Shown here: positions 53,001 through 64,000 of the stretch, in pieces
How the letters are laid out: each line of letters starts with the position of its first letter
How positions within the stretch are numbered: the stretch's first letter is position 1
From: Symsagittifera roscoffensis
Lineage: Eukaryota; Xenacoelomorpha; Acoela; Convolutidae
Assembly (NCBI RefSeq): GCF_963678635.1
Contig: NC_087065.1
Location: 69,878,956-69,942,955 of the forward strand
DNA length: 64,000 bases
Direction: 5' to 3'
Made by a program: the position numbers and the translations under genes
Notes under the pieces: model-generated
Told to the model about the DNA's origin: nothing
The model's input: the letters and a program-made list of their open reading frames with translations, nothing else
Database searches by the model: none

Positions 53001-56000
53001 GTGCCTAGATTTATTTCGTTACTGGATGTACTGGAAAAAATTTTCTGTTATTAAATTGTTTTTTTTTGCAGGCTTAATTGATGGCTTATTTGCCAGGGGT
53101 TGTATTTTTAAAAAAAGGTAATTACATTTCATTCTAAAGAAATAACACGATCAAAGGTTTTCACACACGTTTTTCAAGACAACTTTTAATAAGCGCTCAA
53201 CTTTCATTTCGATAAAAAAAAATTTAAGCGATTTTTTTGTTTTTTCTAAGTCAAATTTTCTGAAATTTCTTTTGAGGTTTTTTTGCCAAATTTTTTTGAT
53301 CTGTATTCCTATCTTAATACATGGGAAACCGCCAGTACTCCCCCTCACCCTGATTACTACCAACAAATACTACTCAGGAGTAAGATTAAGTTTGACACAC
53401 CAGATTTTTCTAGTTTTTTATCTCGTTTTTTAGGTCGAATAAATTAACTTGTTTTTTTTGTATGTTTTATGAGGGCTGCCGTTTGTTGATGCAGATTTTC
53501 AATTTAATTGAGTAAGAAGCAGCTCTGTAATGACAGTTTTATATCAGATCACCAATTAAAAATAATCTTTCCTAGTCGGATATCCATTCCTAATCTTTTA
53601 ATGGGTTAGTCCATCAAATTGACGGCTGATGCATGGCAATCCGACACCAACTATCAATTCGATACCACTTTGGCCTTTCATTGCTGAAAAACCCTTTCCA
53701 GCCAGCGCTGAAAAAGCGGTGTAGAAAGCATTACCATAAACTTGATTCAAAAATAACAAAAAAATAAGGACAATTCTTGGATTTTTGAACCGTAACGTTT
53801 TCAAATTTCAGTAATTTTGTTTGCCATATTAGAGCGTTTTTATTCAAAGCATTCGAACTTTTCCAAGTTCTGGGTTGAACATTAGTTTTTTTTATATTTG
53901 TTTTGCTTTTTTTGGCTTAAACTTGATCAACAAAAAGTTGTAGGTTCAATTTCGAGAAAATTTTATGAAAAAAAGATAACTGCTCAAACTCCGCTCTTTT
54001 TGTTTTTCCAAAAACCTTTAACAGTGTATTTTAAAACTGCCCCCACCTTTACAGGTCAAGTGTTTGACTTTTAAGGTAGAAAATCACTTTATATCGGGCA
54101 TCCTCCTCATCTTTACCCCTGTGATAAGCAAGGGTATCGCAATCGTGTACTAGACTTTTTCCCGTAAATAATTTTGTTCACTGGTTGATATCCAATTTCG
54201 AGATTTTTTTTCAGCACGTTTCACGTTTAAAAGTGCCTAGAGTTAATGCGTAGAGTTAAGGTGCCTAGATTTATTTCGTTACTGGATGTACTGGAAAAAA
54301 TTTTCTGTTATTAAATTGTTTTTTTTTGCAGGCTTAATTGATGGCTTATTTGCCAGGGGTTGTATTTTTAAAAAAAGGTAATTACATTTCATTCTAAAGA
54401 AATAACACGATCAAAGGTTTTCACACACGTTTTTCAAGACAACTTTTAATAAGCGCTCAACTTTCATTTCGATAAAAAAAATTTTAAGCGATTTTTTTGT
54501 TTTTTCTAAGTCAAATTTTCTGAAATTTCTATTGAGGTTTTTTTGCCAAATTTTTTTGATCTGTATTCCTATCTTAATACATGGGAAACCGCCAGTACTC
54601 CCCCTCACCCTGATTACTACCAACAAATACTACTCAGGAGTAAGATTAAGTTTGACACACCAGATTTTTCTAGTTTTTTATCTCGTTTTTTAGGTCGAAT
54701 AAATTAACTTGTTTTTTTTGTATGTTTTATGAGGGCTGCCGTTTGTTGATGCAGATTTTCAATTTAATTGAGTAAGAAGCAGCTCTGTAATGACAGTTTT
54801 ATATCAGATCACCAATTAAAAATAATCTTTCCTAGTCGGATATCCATTCCTAATCTTTTAATGGGTTAGTCCATCAAATTGACGGCTGATGCATGGCAAT
54901 CCGACACCAACTATCAATTCGATACCACTTTGGCCTTTCATTGCTGAAAAACCCTTTCCAGCCAGCGCTGAAAAAGCGGTGTAGAAAGCAGCCAAAGTAT
55001 AAACCATTTGTCACTTTCACCCTCAAAAATTGAGCAGTTGCGCAATAGTTACGCTAGATGTATGAAATAATTGCATAATAGGTTATGTAGATGTAATTTT
55101 ATACGGTTGGCTAGTTCGTCTCGCCTTAATCTCAATCATAATTTATCTTGTTTTTCCATAATCGAAAAAAGCATCTCTTTAAAATGCAATCTTAGCATAA
55201 AAAGTAGTGCTTTTAGCAAAAACAAAGCTGATTTGAAAGTGAAATTGAGAATGGTTGAGCATCATTAATCAACCTGATAGATTTACCAATCTCGTTTTTT
55301 TACACGTTCGTTTCTGTCATTTGTATTCAGTATTCCTGGTGATATTTTTAAAGAATAAAAATATAATCGATTTGTGTTAATACATTCATTGTTGCAGAGG
55401 TAAAGGTCGGATGCATCCCTCTCAATTCCGAAGAGGGAATAATCAATTTGAGCAATTTAATGACATTCCGCTTTGGCCAGTTTTTCAATTTTCAAAAGAC
55501 AAATTTGGAACCGATGTGCTTGCCAAACAATGTGCAAAAAGTTAATTTCTTTCTTTGAAAAAAGTCCTAAATAGAAACCAAAAACTACTCTAAAATCAGT
55601 GCAAAACCCTGAATGTGCCGACTGCCCCTTAAAAACAAATAAAAAATTTTGCTCCAGAACAATCGTTAAAATACTCGAAAAAAAAATGATTATTTTTGTT
55701 CATTTTTTCTCGCTTTTGCCTCCACCCCACATGCTATGTAAAAGACCTAAAATTGTATTTAACGTCTGGTATTGCACTTAAAAGACAAAATTGCTCGCAT
55801 CAAATCCATTTGTAATTATTTAGTTTGATTATTATGCGTGTTATAAGAACGCAACATAATTTTCCGTTCACTATTTCAATTTGGCAAGTTTCAAACCCCC
55901 CATAACTTTACAAAAATGATCACAGGTGTTTGTTTTCGATTACAAGCCAGCTGTATTTTTCAGATGGCAAACAAGTTGTCAAAAATGCTTATTTGAAAAA

Positions 56001-57240
56001 CAAAGTTTTGAATGAACAAAAAATCTACTCTTAGCATAATGATTCCGTCACCCTCTTCAAAAAAGTTGGATTAACAAAACTACTCCAATATCAGAGCAAA
56101 GCCTTTAAAACTGAAAAAAAATTGTTGCCTTAAAAAAATAATTTCAATAAAATGTATGAAAATGAGTAATTTTTTCCATTTAGTCTTCCTTTCATCCCCC
56201 CACAGGCTATTTAAAAAAACCAAGGGATATATTTTTTGTTTTGTATTGGAAAGGTAAGGCCAAAATGTTTGCCTGAATTCAATTTGGAATGATTCAGTCT
56301 GTCGCTGACGCGTGTTATCAGACGTTAAGTTAAAAACGTTTAATTTTACGTCAATTCCTTCGAAAGTCGAAACAATAAAACTTGACATATTTTTGTGAAG
56401 AGAATCAGACAAAGTTTTTTCTTATCAGTTTTAATTATATAGTTGAGTAGTTACCACCATCTGCCGAACCTTACCATAAACTTGATTCAAGCCGCCCGGA
56501 ACAAAAAATAAGGACAATTGTTGGATTTTTGAACCGTAACGTTTTCAAATTTCAGTTATTTTGATTGCCATATTAGAGCGTTTTTATTCAAAGCATTCGA
56601 ACTTTTCCAAGTTTTTTTTCCATTTTTTATTTTTGTTTTGCTTTACTTTTGACTTAAGAACTTGATCAACAAAAAGTTGTAGGTTCAATTTCGAGAAAAT
56701 TTTATGAAAAAAAAAAAAAGATAAACTGCTCAATTTCCACTCTTTTTATTTTTCCAAAAACCTTAAACTGTGTATTTTAAAAAAGCCCCCACCTTTATAG
56801 ATCAAGTGTTTGACTTGTAGTGTAGAAAATCACTTTATATCGGGCATCGTTCTCATCTTTACCCCTGTGATAAGCAAGGGTATCGCAATCCTGTACTAGA
56901 CGTTTTCCCGTAAACAACTTTGTTCACTGGTTGATATCCAACTTCGAGATCTCCTTTTTTCAGCACGTTTCACGTTTAACAGTGCTTAGAGTTAGTGCGT
57001 AGAGTTAAGGTGCCTAGATTTAATTCGTTACTGGATGTACTGGAAAAATGTTTTCTCTTATAAAATTGTTTTTTTTTGCAGGCCTAAATTGATGGCTTAT
57101 TTTCCAGGGGTTGTATTTTTAAAAAACGGTAAATAAATTTAATTCTAAAAAATTAACACGATCAAAGGTTTTCACACACGTTTTTTAAAACAATTTTTTA
57201 TAAGCGCTTAAACTTTCACTTCGAAAAAAATTTTAAACGA
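50093..57240 (+). repeat. Nested tandem duplications, modules X-Y-Z
   Basis: Order: X1 (50542-50977), Y1 (50978-52467), Z1 (52468-53301), X2 (53302-53730), Z2 (53731-54562), X3 (54563-54990), Y3 (54991-56467), Z3 (56468-57240). Z1X2 and Z2X3 differ at only a few bases at an offset of 1,261 bp. Y1/Y3 and Z1/Z3 are visibly more diverged. Best reading: an old tandem duplication of about 2.75 kb (XYZ XYZ), then a recent 1,261-bp tandem duplication of the central ZX. No gene lies inside. Confidence 0.9.
50328..50621. mobile_element. MITE with ~26-bp terminal inverted repeats
   Basis: Left end AGTAGTGTATGCTGTTGGC (50328 on) pairs imperfectly with the right end GCTACCAACAAATACTACT (to 50621). Inner words ATTAAGATAGGGAAT and ATTAAGACAGGGAATT recur inverted as ATTCCTGTCTTAAT. 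Only the right half survives in the two related copies at about 53302 and 54563. Confidence 0.7.
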
Positions 57241-59767
57241 TTTTTTGTTTGAATTTTTCTTAAATTATTTTCAGTTTTGTTTCGAATGGGTGGTTTTTGA
57301 TTATGACCTCAAATTCAGTCAACCATCCTGCGCATGGGGCGTAGAGATAAAACACCTGTTTAAAAAATTGAAAACCCGTTGTTCGAATCCCACCAGGAAC
57401 TATTTTTTGCAAACTTAAGTGTTTTTCGCTTTTTCGAACTTTCGTCCGTCTGCCTATTTTTGTCGCCTTGGTTACCATAGCCCAACTTATTGAACTTTCA
57501 GCTTTCTTCCAGATTGCGGATACACCGATGCTTGAGACAAAGCCCAGAAGTTCGATTGCAGTTGGGAGCTGTTTTTTTTTTTAATTAAAAATTTTCGGCG
57601 ATTTTAGATTTTTGGGTCTGCTTATATTTGCTGAATTACGTCCCACAGAACTGAGTTTTTGAAAATTGGACTTCATTCTAGCCTTCGGAAAGCTCTTTGT
57701 AAAGTTTATAACGGTGCAGGTACTTTTGTTCCAGATATTTTGGGCTTATGCAATTTTTTTAACAAATTGATTTTTTGTTCAGTTTTTTTTTCATTTAACT
57801 TCAATCATAGTCATTCATTTTCGAATCGCAAGAGCTGCTAAGCTCAGCTTTACCTTCTTTGCCTCTGTGTACAACTTGCATCTTTCTTGAAACTTGTGGA
57901 CGTTTTGACATCTCTTTTTGAAACTGTTATAAAAAGGAATAAGACTTCTCGTATCATGGCAAAGCCCTGAATGTTCCCTTTTATTTAGTATATGAAACTA
58001 ATAAGACCATGTAGCTTGATTCAATTCAATTTTGGACCAGTAGACAGTTACGTCAATATAGTTCTGTGCGCGCTCGGCGGGGATCACGAACGAAAAGAGA
58101 TGGAACCACCAATTGTAGAATTTTTTGTTTTGGAAATTGATTAAATTAAAGTTAGTGCAGTGAACCAACATGTAAAACGTTGAATTCTGATAGTCTTAAA
58201 AATGCCTTTAACCTGATTTGACTGATTCAATTGACCTAAATTGATTTAGTGGGGAGATTGTTCCTTTCGTCCCCTCCCCAGAAATTTCCGCAAAAAAAGG
58301 TCCCAGGAATAAAGCCTCACGTATAGTCATAACTTTCTGCCCACAGCAATTTAAAAAAGGAGAAAAAGTGAGCATTATTTTTTGCCCTTCCCTTTTCAAT
58401 AATTCCCAAGAATGGTGCCTTCAGAAAAATTTTAAATTGGCTCAGCTAAACAGTACGGCACGCTTCTTTGAATACCGCTGCTGACGAACACAATTTAAAA
58501 AAAAAACAATTTTCCTTCCCACAATTAAATTAGCCCGCGTCTACTCACCCGTTTTTGTTGACGCATTGATGTCTGTGTATATTTAAAATGTAATTCCGAT
58601 TGATTAAAGTTAATCACTAAATTACAAAAAAAGGTGGTAAATCCGTGTATTTAAAAGCTTTTTATCTGGTAGTTGTTGTTAAAAAAAATCGTCTGGTGGG
58701 AAAAAAGTAGGAAAAGTTGATAAAATGAACTTTATGATAACTTAATCTTCAAGAATAAAAGAACATTTAAAATGTGAGTCAGACGTTTTTGACATTGAAC
58801 ATTCCCAAACAAGGCGTAAAATAATCATGATTAATTTGATATTTCAATTTTGCTTTGTGGAATTTGAATTGTTTCATCTTGTCTCTAAAATCTATTCACT
58901 TTCCAGATAAATCAAAAATATTATAATACATTCCGGATAACAATTATAAGACAATAGATTCTAAAGATGTCAAAAAACTACAAAACTTTTATTTTTATGA
59001 CTAATATTACCTCATAAATTTTAATTTCAATTTCGTAACAAAAATTCCTAACAAAAAGTGCAATTGTGTTCACCCCACAAAAAAAAGACGTTACTTAAAT
59101 AGCATTCATTTACAAACAAAAATATCTCGATAACTAGAAGTTTCATATTTTTGAATACGTCTATGACGCCGGCAGCCGATACATATTCGTTTATCAAAAG
59201 AACCATTTCCAACATCACAGACTTAACTGCAGTTCAAAAGTGGACAAAACTCTTGCTAAAAAGTTCGTAGTTTTGTCCTACATCCAGCTCTTTAGTATTA
59301 GTGCGTTTTGTTTTCATTAAAAGATCGTTTCAACATTGAACTCCAAGTTTATGAAAAATAAGATACATTTTACTAAAAAAATTTCAGTCCTGAGTCAGAC
59401 GGGTTTAAAAGTTGACGCAAAAGTTGCCACGCGTCAGAACAAAAGACGTTTGAGAAGCAAAAAAAGAGCAGTTTGAGAGCCAGGCTTGTGTTTATGTTTT
59501 ATCTTTCTCTAACCAAAACAACATCAAAACATTATAAGTTTTAGTTTTTTCTAATCAGCAAGCTAAACTTTGAACGCCTCGCTACCTCGGCTCCTTCCCT
59601 CAGATGAAAAAATTCCGAAAAAATAAAAAAACCGATATTTTTACTTTCATGTTGAAATCTTCTTTAAAAATGATCGGTGATCGCACTTTTTGTCTTTTTG
59701 CAGAGCAGACATTTTTTGTAATTAGGCGTTCGTTCCTCTTCCTCAGGGATTCGATCCCCTGCCTACT
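57241..59767. other. Mostly unassigned, one tRNA-like SINE head
   Basis: At about 57327-57405 an A-box-like word (ATGGGGCGTAGAGATAA) and a perfect B-box (GTTCGAATCCCACC) stand at tRNA spacing, suggesting a SINE head. The rest is AT-rich without gene signal. Confidence 0.5.
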
Positions 59768-59787
59768 CAAAGGGGGTTCCCCCTTTG
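59768..59787. other. Perfect palindrome CAAAGGGGG-TT-CCCCCTTTG
   Basis: A 9-bp stem with a 2-base loop. Immediately upstream, GGGATTCGATCCCC (59747-59760) is itself nearly palindromic and B-box-like. Together these may be the edge of a SINE or MITE. Confidence 0.7.
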
Positions 59788-61044
59788 CACTATTTTGAGA
59801 GGTGTCCATTTTTGCTGACTGATCCTAAAAACTTTTTAGAGGCACCTTGGGCGCCAATATATACTATTTTTTTTGTCAACATTTTCCAAAAAGTGCCTAA
59901 AAATGCCTTTTTTGGCCTGTTTTTTTTTAAAAACTTGCCTGCGGCCCATACATTTTATTCGCAATAGGGTCTTTATAGTGATGTGGGAGAGCTCAGAAAA
60001 TCGATTTGATCCAATCAAAAAGAAGGTCAACAAAATTTTTGAAGTTTTTTTGAAAATCCGCCCCTCCCCTCAAGAAAATCCTAGATCCGCTCCTGCTGAA
60101 ACCTGTTCGTCATTTTGATTGTGAAATTTTCTTACGAAAAAAACATTTAAACCCAAATTACTTCAATAAATTATAGTCAGATAAAAAACAGCGCTATAAA
60201 AAATTGATTTGGTTTTGCGATTTTTCCTCTGCTCATAGTCATCTCATGGATAGAAAATACATAGCATGTTAATTTTTTCAAAGCAAATGCAGAAACACCG
60301 CTTCCTGGTTCTTCTTTTAAAAATCTTTTTATTTCCTTGCTAACCCGACTGATTTTCAGTTTTTCCAGTTTTTGCAGACCAGGTAGAACTTCAAAACAGC
60401 ATGGATAAGTTAAGCAATTTAAATTTGGATGCTTATTAACGTTTTTTTTTGCTATATGACCCTCAGGCGTAAAATGCTTCATTATAAAAAAGTATTGCTT
60501 CTCATGAAATTTTATATTGCAGTGTGTTCTTTGTTTTTTAAATTTTTTTTAAATTTAAAGCTGGCTTATTGTGGAATCAAGTCTTCAAAAACCAGTTATT
60601 TTTACTTTCAACCTGCTTTTATGGCTTATTTTGGAGATCATGTGTAGCTTTCAAGTCTAAGACTCTATGTTCATACTTTTATGACTTTATGTCCAGAATC
60701 TTGGGTACTAATTCTCAAAGTGTATCGCAACTAATTGTTGACGATACACAGTGTATCGCAACTAACGGGACTAACTTTCAGCCTATATCGCAACGACTGT
60801 CCAGGCTATCGCGACCGTAACTCGATATTTGCAAATTTTGTCTGCCATTCTAAGATGTGTCCAGGCTCTTAATTTATGTTTGCGGAGCTAACATCGGCGC
60901 GACCGGCAAACTCTTAAAAATTGTCGTGGACTTCGACCCGTGTGCCTTTCTGGCTCCTAATCAATGAATTTGGCTGAAAACTTGAGGATGCGGCAAAAGG
61001 TACCTACCAACACAACAAAACCATTAAACGACTAACAAAAAAAC
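59788..61044. other. Unassigned, one hAT-like terminal word
   Basis: GATCCGCTCCTGCTG near 60080-60096 resembles the end of the hAT-type MITE at 35.1-35.5 kb, but no matching left end was found. Near 60720-60810, TATCGCAACTAA-type words repeat three to four times. Confidence 0.4.
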
Positions 61045-61247
61045 TGTCGTATAGTGTTATTTAGTTCAAATTGCAAGCTGTCAATTAACTGTCATTCGTG
61101 GTGTTTATTAAACTATTAGCAGGTGCTGTCCTTGGAACAGTCTGTCAACCTTGGATAATATTGATAACCACTCTTATTGTTAACTTTGCAAGATCAAGTT
61201 GATTATTTTCATTGGAATTAAAAACTGCACAATAAGTCTTTTCAACA
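61045..61247 (+). repeat. Candidate 5' LTR of Gypsy element 2
   Basis: Starts TGTCGTATAG and ends TTTCAACA (TG...CA ends), directly followed by a primer-binding-like word. Its 203 bp is plausible for the group. The 3' LTR is outside the window, so the ends are inferred. Confidence 0.5.
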
Positions 61248-62090
61248 TGGCGCAGCCAGCAGTCTCAGGTGGGGGGGAAGAATCCACTGGGCCTTACAGG
61301 ATTTTGGCCAGCAAAGTGTACTGAACCACCTATGATGTGGGAATTCTGGATCAACAGATTCCAATGGGGAATGGTAGCTAAGCATTCAATTAATCCGAAA
61401 ATTTTTTATTACACAGCGACTCTCACTGCCGCTCAAGTTACCGCTTTGCCCGAGGAAGTGGATGGGAAGAATCGACTGGAATCGGAACAAGTTCTGATCT
61501 CAAATTTGTATTTGTGCTTGGGAGAAAAGGGCCAAGACGAACTTCACAAAAGACGACCGCATCTGGATCTTTCGACGGTTTGTTACCCACGGATGATAGA
61601 CATACTGGAAACGGAATTCAAGAAGGAAAGGATTGAGACATACGAGACATATCAGCTTCTCTCTCGGAAACAATTTATTAATGAAAGTTTGGAGCAATTC
61701 CATTCCGTACTGAGCGGATTGGCGGCGCGATGCAACTTTGGAGCATTGGAGGATCGTATACTAAGGGATGTATTCATTATCAATATGAATAACCGTGAAG
61801 CACAAAAAGAACTGTGCAGGTCAACAAAAACACCGGAGGAGGTTTATCGGATAGCCCTCTCGTACGAGCGGGGTAACAAATATGCCACATCCAATTTCGC
61901 CACGGGATCATTGGGGAGCCAAGGATCATCTTCAGGCGGTGGGATTCAGATTAAATCCGAACCGGTGGGAACGATCCGTGGAGGATATCGCAATAATCGC
62001 GCACGAGGCAGAGTTTCATATCAAGGGCGAGGCACGAACCGAGGTGGAAGTTTGGAAAATTGGAAAAACAATCGATGCTACAACTGCAAT
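61247..62090 (+). pseudogene. Gypsy element 2: gag
   Basis: The ATG at 61247 is out of frame with the long gag frame (61269 on). The switch falls in a G7 run at 61271-61277. The capsid is clear (EFWINRFQWGMVAKHSI, LSLYLCLGEK-like helix, ETYQLLSRKQFINESLEQF). A Gly/Arg-rich stretch follows, then the start of a zinc knuckle, RCYNCNRPY, which is cut off where RT sequence begins in another frame. Confidence 0.8.
61248..61262 (+). promoter_or_regulatory. Candidate tRNA primer-binding site
   Basis: TGGCGCAGCCAGCAG abuts the candidate LTR end. PBS sequences start with TGG, complementary to the tRNA CCA end. Confidence 0.5.
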
Positions 62091-62602
62091 CGACCATATA
62101 GCAACGGTAGAGAAAATACTAAAACAACTGGATCAGAAAAATATGTCTCTAAAACTATCAAAATGCAAGTTCGAACAACGGGATTGCGAGTGGCTAGGCC
62201 ACAAAACAACATAAACTGGAATAACTCCCCTGGTACGGAAAACAGAACCGATCGAAGCAACAACTCAAGTCGTTCTTGGGGTCAATACATAGTCTCCACA
62301 AGTATCTGCCAGCGTTAGATGAATCATCCGCGCCGTTGCGACCATTACTAAGTAGAAGTAAAGAATACATATGGACTTCTGAATGCCAGGATGCCCTTGA
62401 AAATCTAAAAAAGCAAGTGTCTAACATTGTTGAAATGCGACATTTTGACATCCACAAGAATATTCGGATCGTGTGCGACGCAAGTCATAACGGGCTCGGT
62501 GCTGTGCTTGAACAATTAGGGCCGGAGGGGTGGAGACTGATTTCGTTTGCTTCAAGATACTTTAACGAAGCGGAAAAAAAATATTCAACGAATGAATTGT
62601 AA
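62050..62602 (+). pseudogene. Gypsy element 2: RT thumb and RNase H start
   Basis: One frame reads HIATVEKILKQLDQ and LKLSKCKFEQRDCEWLGH, the RT thumb. Another continues with the connection (LPALDESSAPLRPLL), ALENLKKQV and RNase H (RIVCDASHNGLGAVLEQ, ISFASRYFNEAEKKYSTNEL). A TAA at 62600-62602 ends it. The fingers and palm, including the YxDD box, are absent. Confidence 0.85.
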
Positions 62603-63182
62603 ATGTTGGCAGTCGTGTGGGGGGGCTGATTATTTTCAAAATTAGAAATTGGGACAGAATTTTTTAATTGTGACCGATCATAAAGCTTTAACCTCTCTTT
62701 TGAACTGTAATAATAAGAAAAACAAGACGATGTTTAGCCGTTTGACGCGATCGTTAGATCGGCTCATTCCCTTTGATTTTCAAATTGAACACAAAGCAGG
62801 GGCGAAAATTGGGCTAGCAGATTATTTATCCCGTCATCCATGCAATGAAGCAACGCCAATGAGTACATACGATAATATGTTTACTGTGGCAAAGATCAAC
62901 TTAATTCGTGCCGCTCTCGGGTTCAATAAGAACAATGCATCCAGGGGATACAAATCATCCAATTCTCAATCCAAGGGACCGCATATCAAAGCGGAAAGTA
63001 AACAATATATAAATAGATTGAAAGTTTTGTCACAAAATGAACCGGTAGAGGGCGGAAAACCATGTGAGCGGGAATCGACCAATCAGAATCGAACACATGG
63101 CTTGAACCGACAGCTACGGAAAATTAGTTGGTGTTATTATTCAATCAAAAGAAAGTTGTTTAAATCTCCCGATTACATCTAA
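62603..63182 (+). pseudogene. Gypsy element 2: RNase H end and linker
   Basis: After a frame change beside a G run (62620-62626), the frame gives FLIVTDHKALTSLL, RLTRSLDRLIPFDFQIEHKA and GLADYLSRHPC, the RNase H C-terminal motifs. A basic linker ends at TAA 63180-63182. Confidence 0.85.
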
Positions 63183-64000
63183 AAATTTAGAATCTCGAAT
63201 CGTAATGGATAAAAACATGAGGAAATGGCAAAAATTTTTACAGCAGCACCCAATTCTAAACAGTAGTTGTGATGAAATTGAAGAATTACCCCAGAACACC
63301 GTATCCTTGGAAGCTATTACTAAAAAAACCAAATCAGTTCGGACTAATACCACACTCTCGTTACCCTTGGCATTCAACGGTGAAACAATACCACCCGTGG
63401 ATCCCAGTTCAGTATGTATGTCAATCATCCCTCGGAATTGCAAGATTGTTAATAAAATCACTTCCTTATTGGATTTGTTTAACCTGAAGTTCAATGAGTC
63501 CAATTATTTTTCTGACCCCCAATTGAGCGCAATTTGCGACCTTATAGTTTCTCAGGATCCTAACATTCATGACAAAATTAATGCTATGAACCGTTATTAT
63601 TCTCAATTTGTTAACGATTTTTCGGTGAAGGAGAACGTAGTGTGGATGGATGAAAAACTTGTTATACCTATGAACTTACAAACTGCGATTAACAACAGAA
63701 TTCATGCAAATCATCACGGAAAATCCAACATATTTGATGCGGCGAAAGATGTTTGGTACCCGTATATTTACCGATCAATAGCTTCAATAGCTGAGGACTG
63801 TACCGAATGCACCGCCGCCGGTAAGAACTTAAAACGATCTTAAGAAAAAATTAGCTAGGAAATATACCTGAACCGAAGGAACCAAATGAATCAGTTCAAC
63901 TGGATTTTTGGGGGCATTAACTACTTAAACGAATCCCGGAAGTATGTGTTAGTGGCGGTTTAGCGGTTTTCTCGTTGGCCCTCGGCAATGGTCTCTGGAA
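63183..64000 (+). pseudogene. Gypsy element 2: integrase N-terminal part
   Basis: A 212-aa frame (63205-63843) ends with the integrase zinc domain: HANHHGKSN, VWYPYIYRSIA, CTECTAAGKNLK. Downstream, in shifted frames, PNESVQLDFWG and RFSRWPSAM look like the start of the catalytic core, which runs off the window. Confidence 0.8.

Larger units (their letters stand above)
61045..64000 (+). mobile_element. Ty3/Gypsy retrotransposon 2, internally deleted
   Basis: Plus-strand order: candidate 5' LTR, primer-binding site, gag, truncated RT, RNase H, linker, integrase zinc domain, start of the integrase core, then the window edge. Protease and most of RT are missing, so gag runs straight into the RT thumb. 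A frame shift at the gag start, a stop at 62600 and frame changes near 62630 and 63185-63205 show it is inactive. The leader word TGGCGCAGCC and short LTR fit Mag-like Gypsy elements. Confidence 0.85.

Noticed and set aside
51450-56412. Small minus-strand frames repeated in the X-Y-Z modules
   Set aside because: They differ in length between copies through frame changes and are Lys/Phe-rich, as expected of AT-rich non-coding DNA.

Overview
This window is animal nuclear DNA, most likely from an invertebrate. It is AT-rich, its host genes are split by introns of 80 bp to several kb, and much of the rest is mobile-element debris. I cannot name the species. Three host genes are supported. (1) A complete RELCH gene (LisH / coiled-coil / HEAT, 1,273 aa) lies on the + strand in eight coding exons between 12835 and 26869. 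(2) A complete MTHFSD gene (methenyltetrahydrofolate-synthetase-like domain plus RRM, 710 aa) follows on the + strand in three exons, 27537-30837. (3) The 3' end of a rhodopsin-family peptide-type GPCR gene lies on the - strand (exons 45012-45214 and 41549-41732); its upstream exons were not found.

Layout. 1-7812 (- strand) is the decayed internal region of a Ty3/Gypsy LTR retrotransposon, cut by the left window edge. 7813-12800 holds a 14-bp minisatellite, a 69-bp tandem repeat and unassigned sequence, part of it probably this element's leader and 5' LTR. 12808-27193 is RELCH; its introns carry several same-orientation copies of a SINE-like family. 27525-31753 is MTHFSD, with a large foldback MITE in intron 2. 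31.7-41.4 kb is repeat-rich: SINE copies, a hAT-type MITE with an intact 8-bp target duplication, a 687-bp tandem duplication, a degenerate satellite with a period near 167 bp, and a relic of a non-LTR reverse transcriptase. 41.47-45.21 kb is the GPCR 3' end. 45.2-61 kb has no recognised gene and contains nested tandem duplications (50.1-57.2 kb). From 61045 to the right edge is a second Ty3/Gypsy element (+ strand), internally deleted and cut by the window end.

How the parts relate. RELCH and MTHFSD are head-to-tail. RELCH's poly(A) signal is about 330 bp upstream of the first MTHFSD splice acceptor. Both genes begin 12-27 nt after a 3' splice site for which I see no 5' partner. That fits spliced-leader trans-splicing, or ordinary 5'-UTR introns, and is the most testable biological idea here. 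The GPCR assignment rests on two exons that join in phase (phase 2) and read from TM6 through TM7 and helix 8 into a Ser/Thr-containing tail. No bacterial genes, CRISPR arrays or intact autonomous elements were seen.
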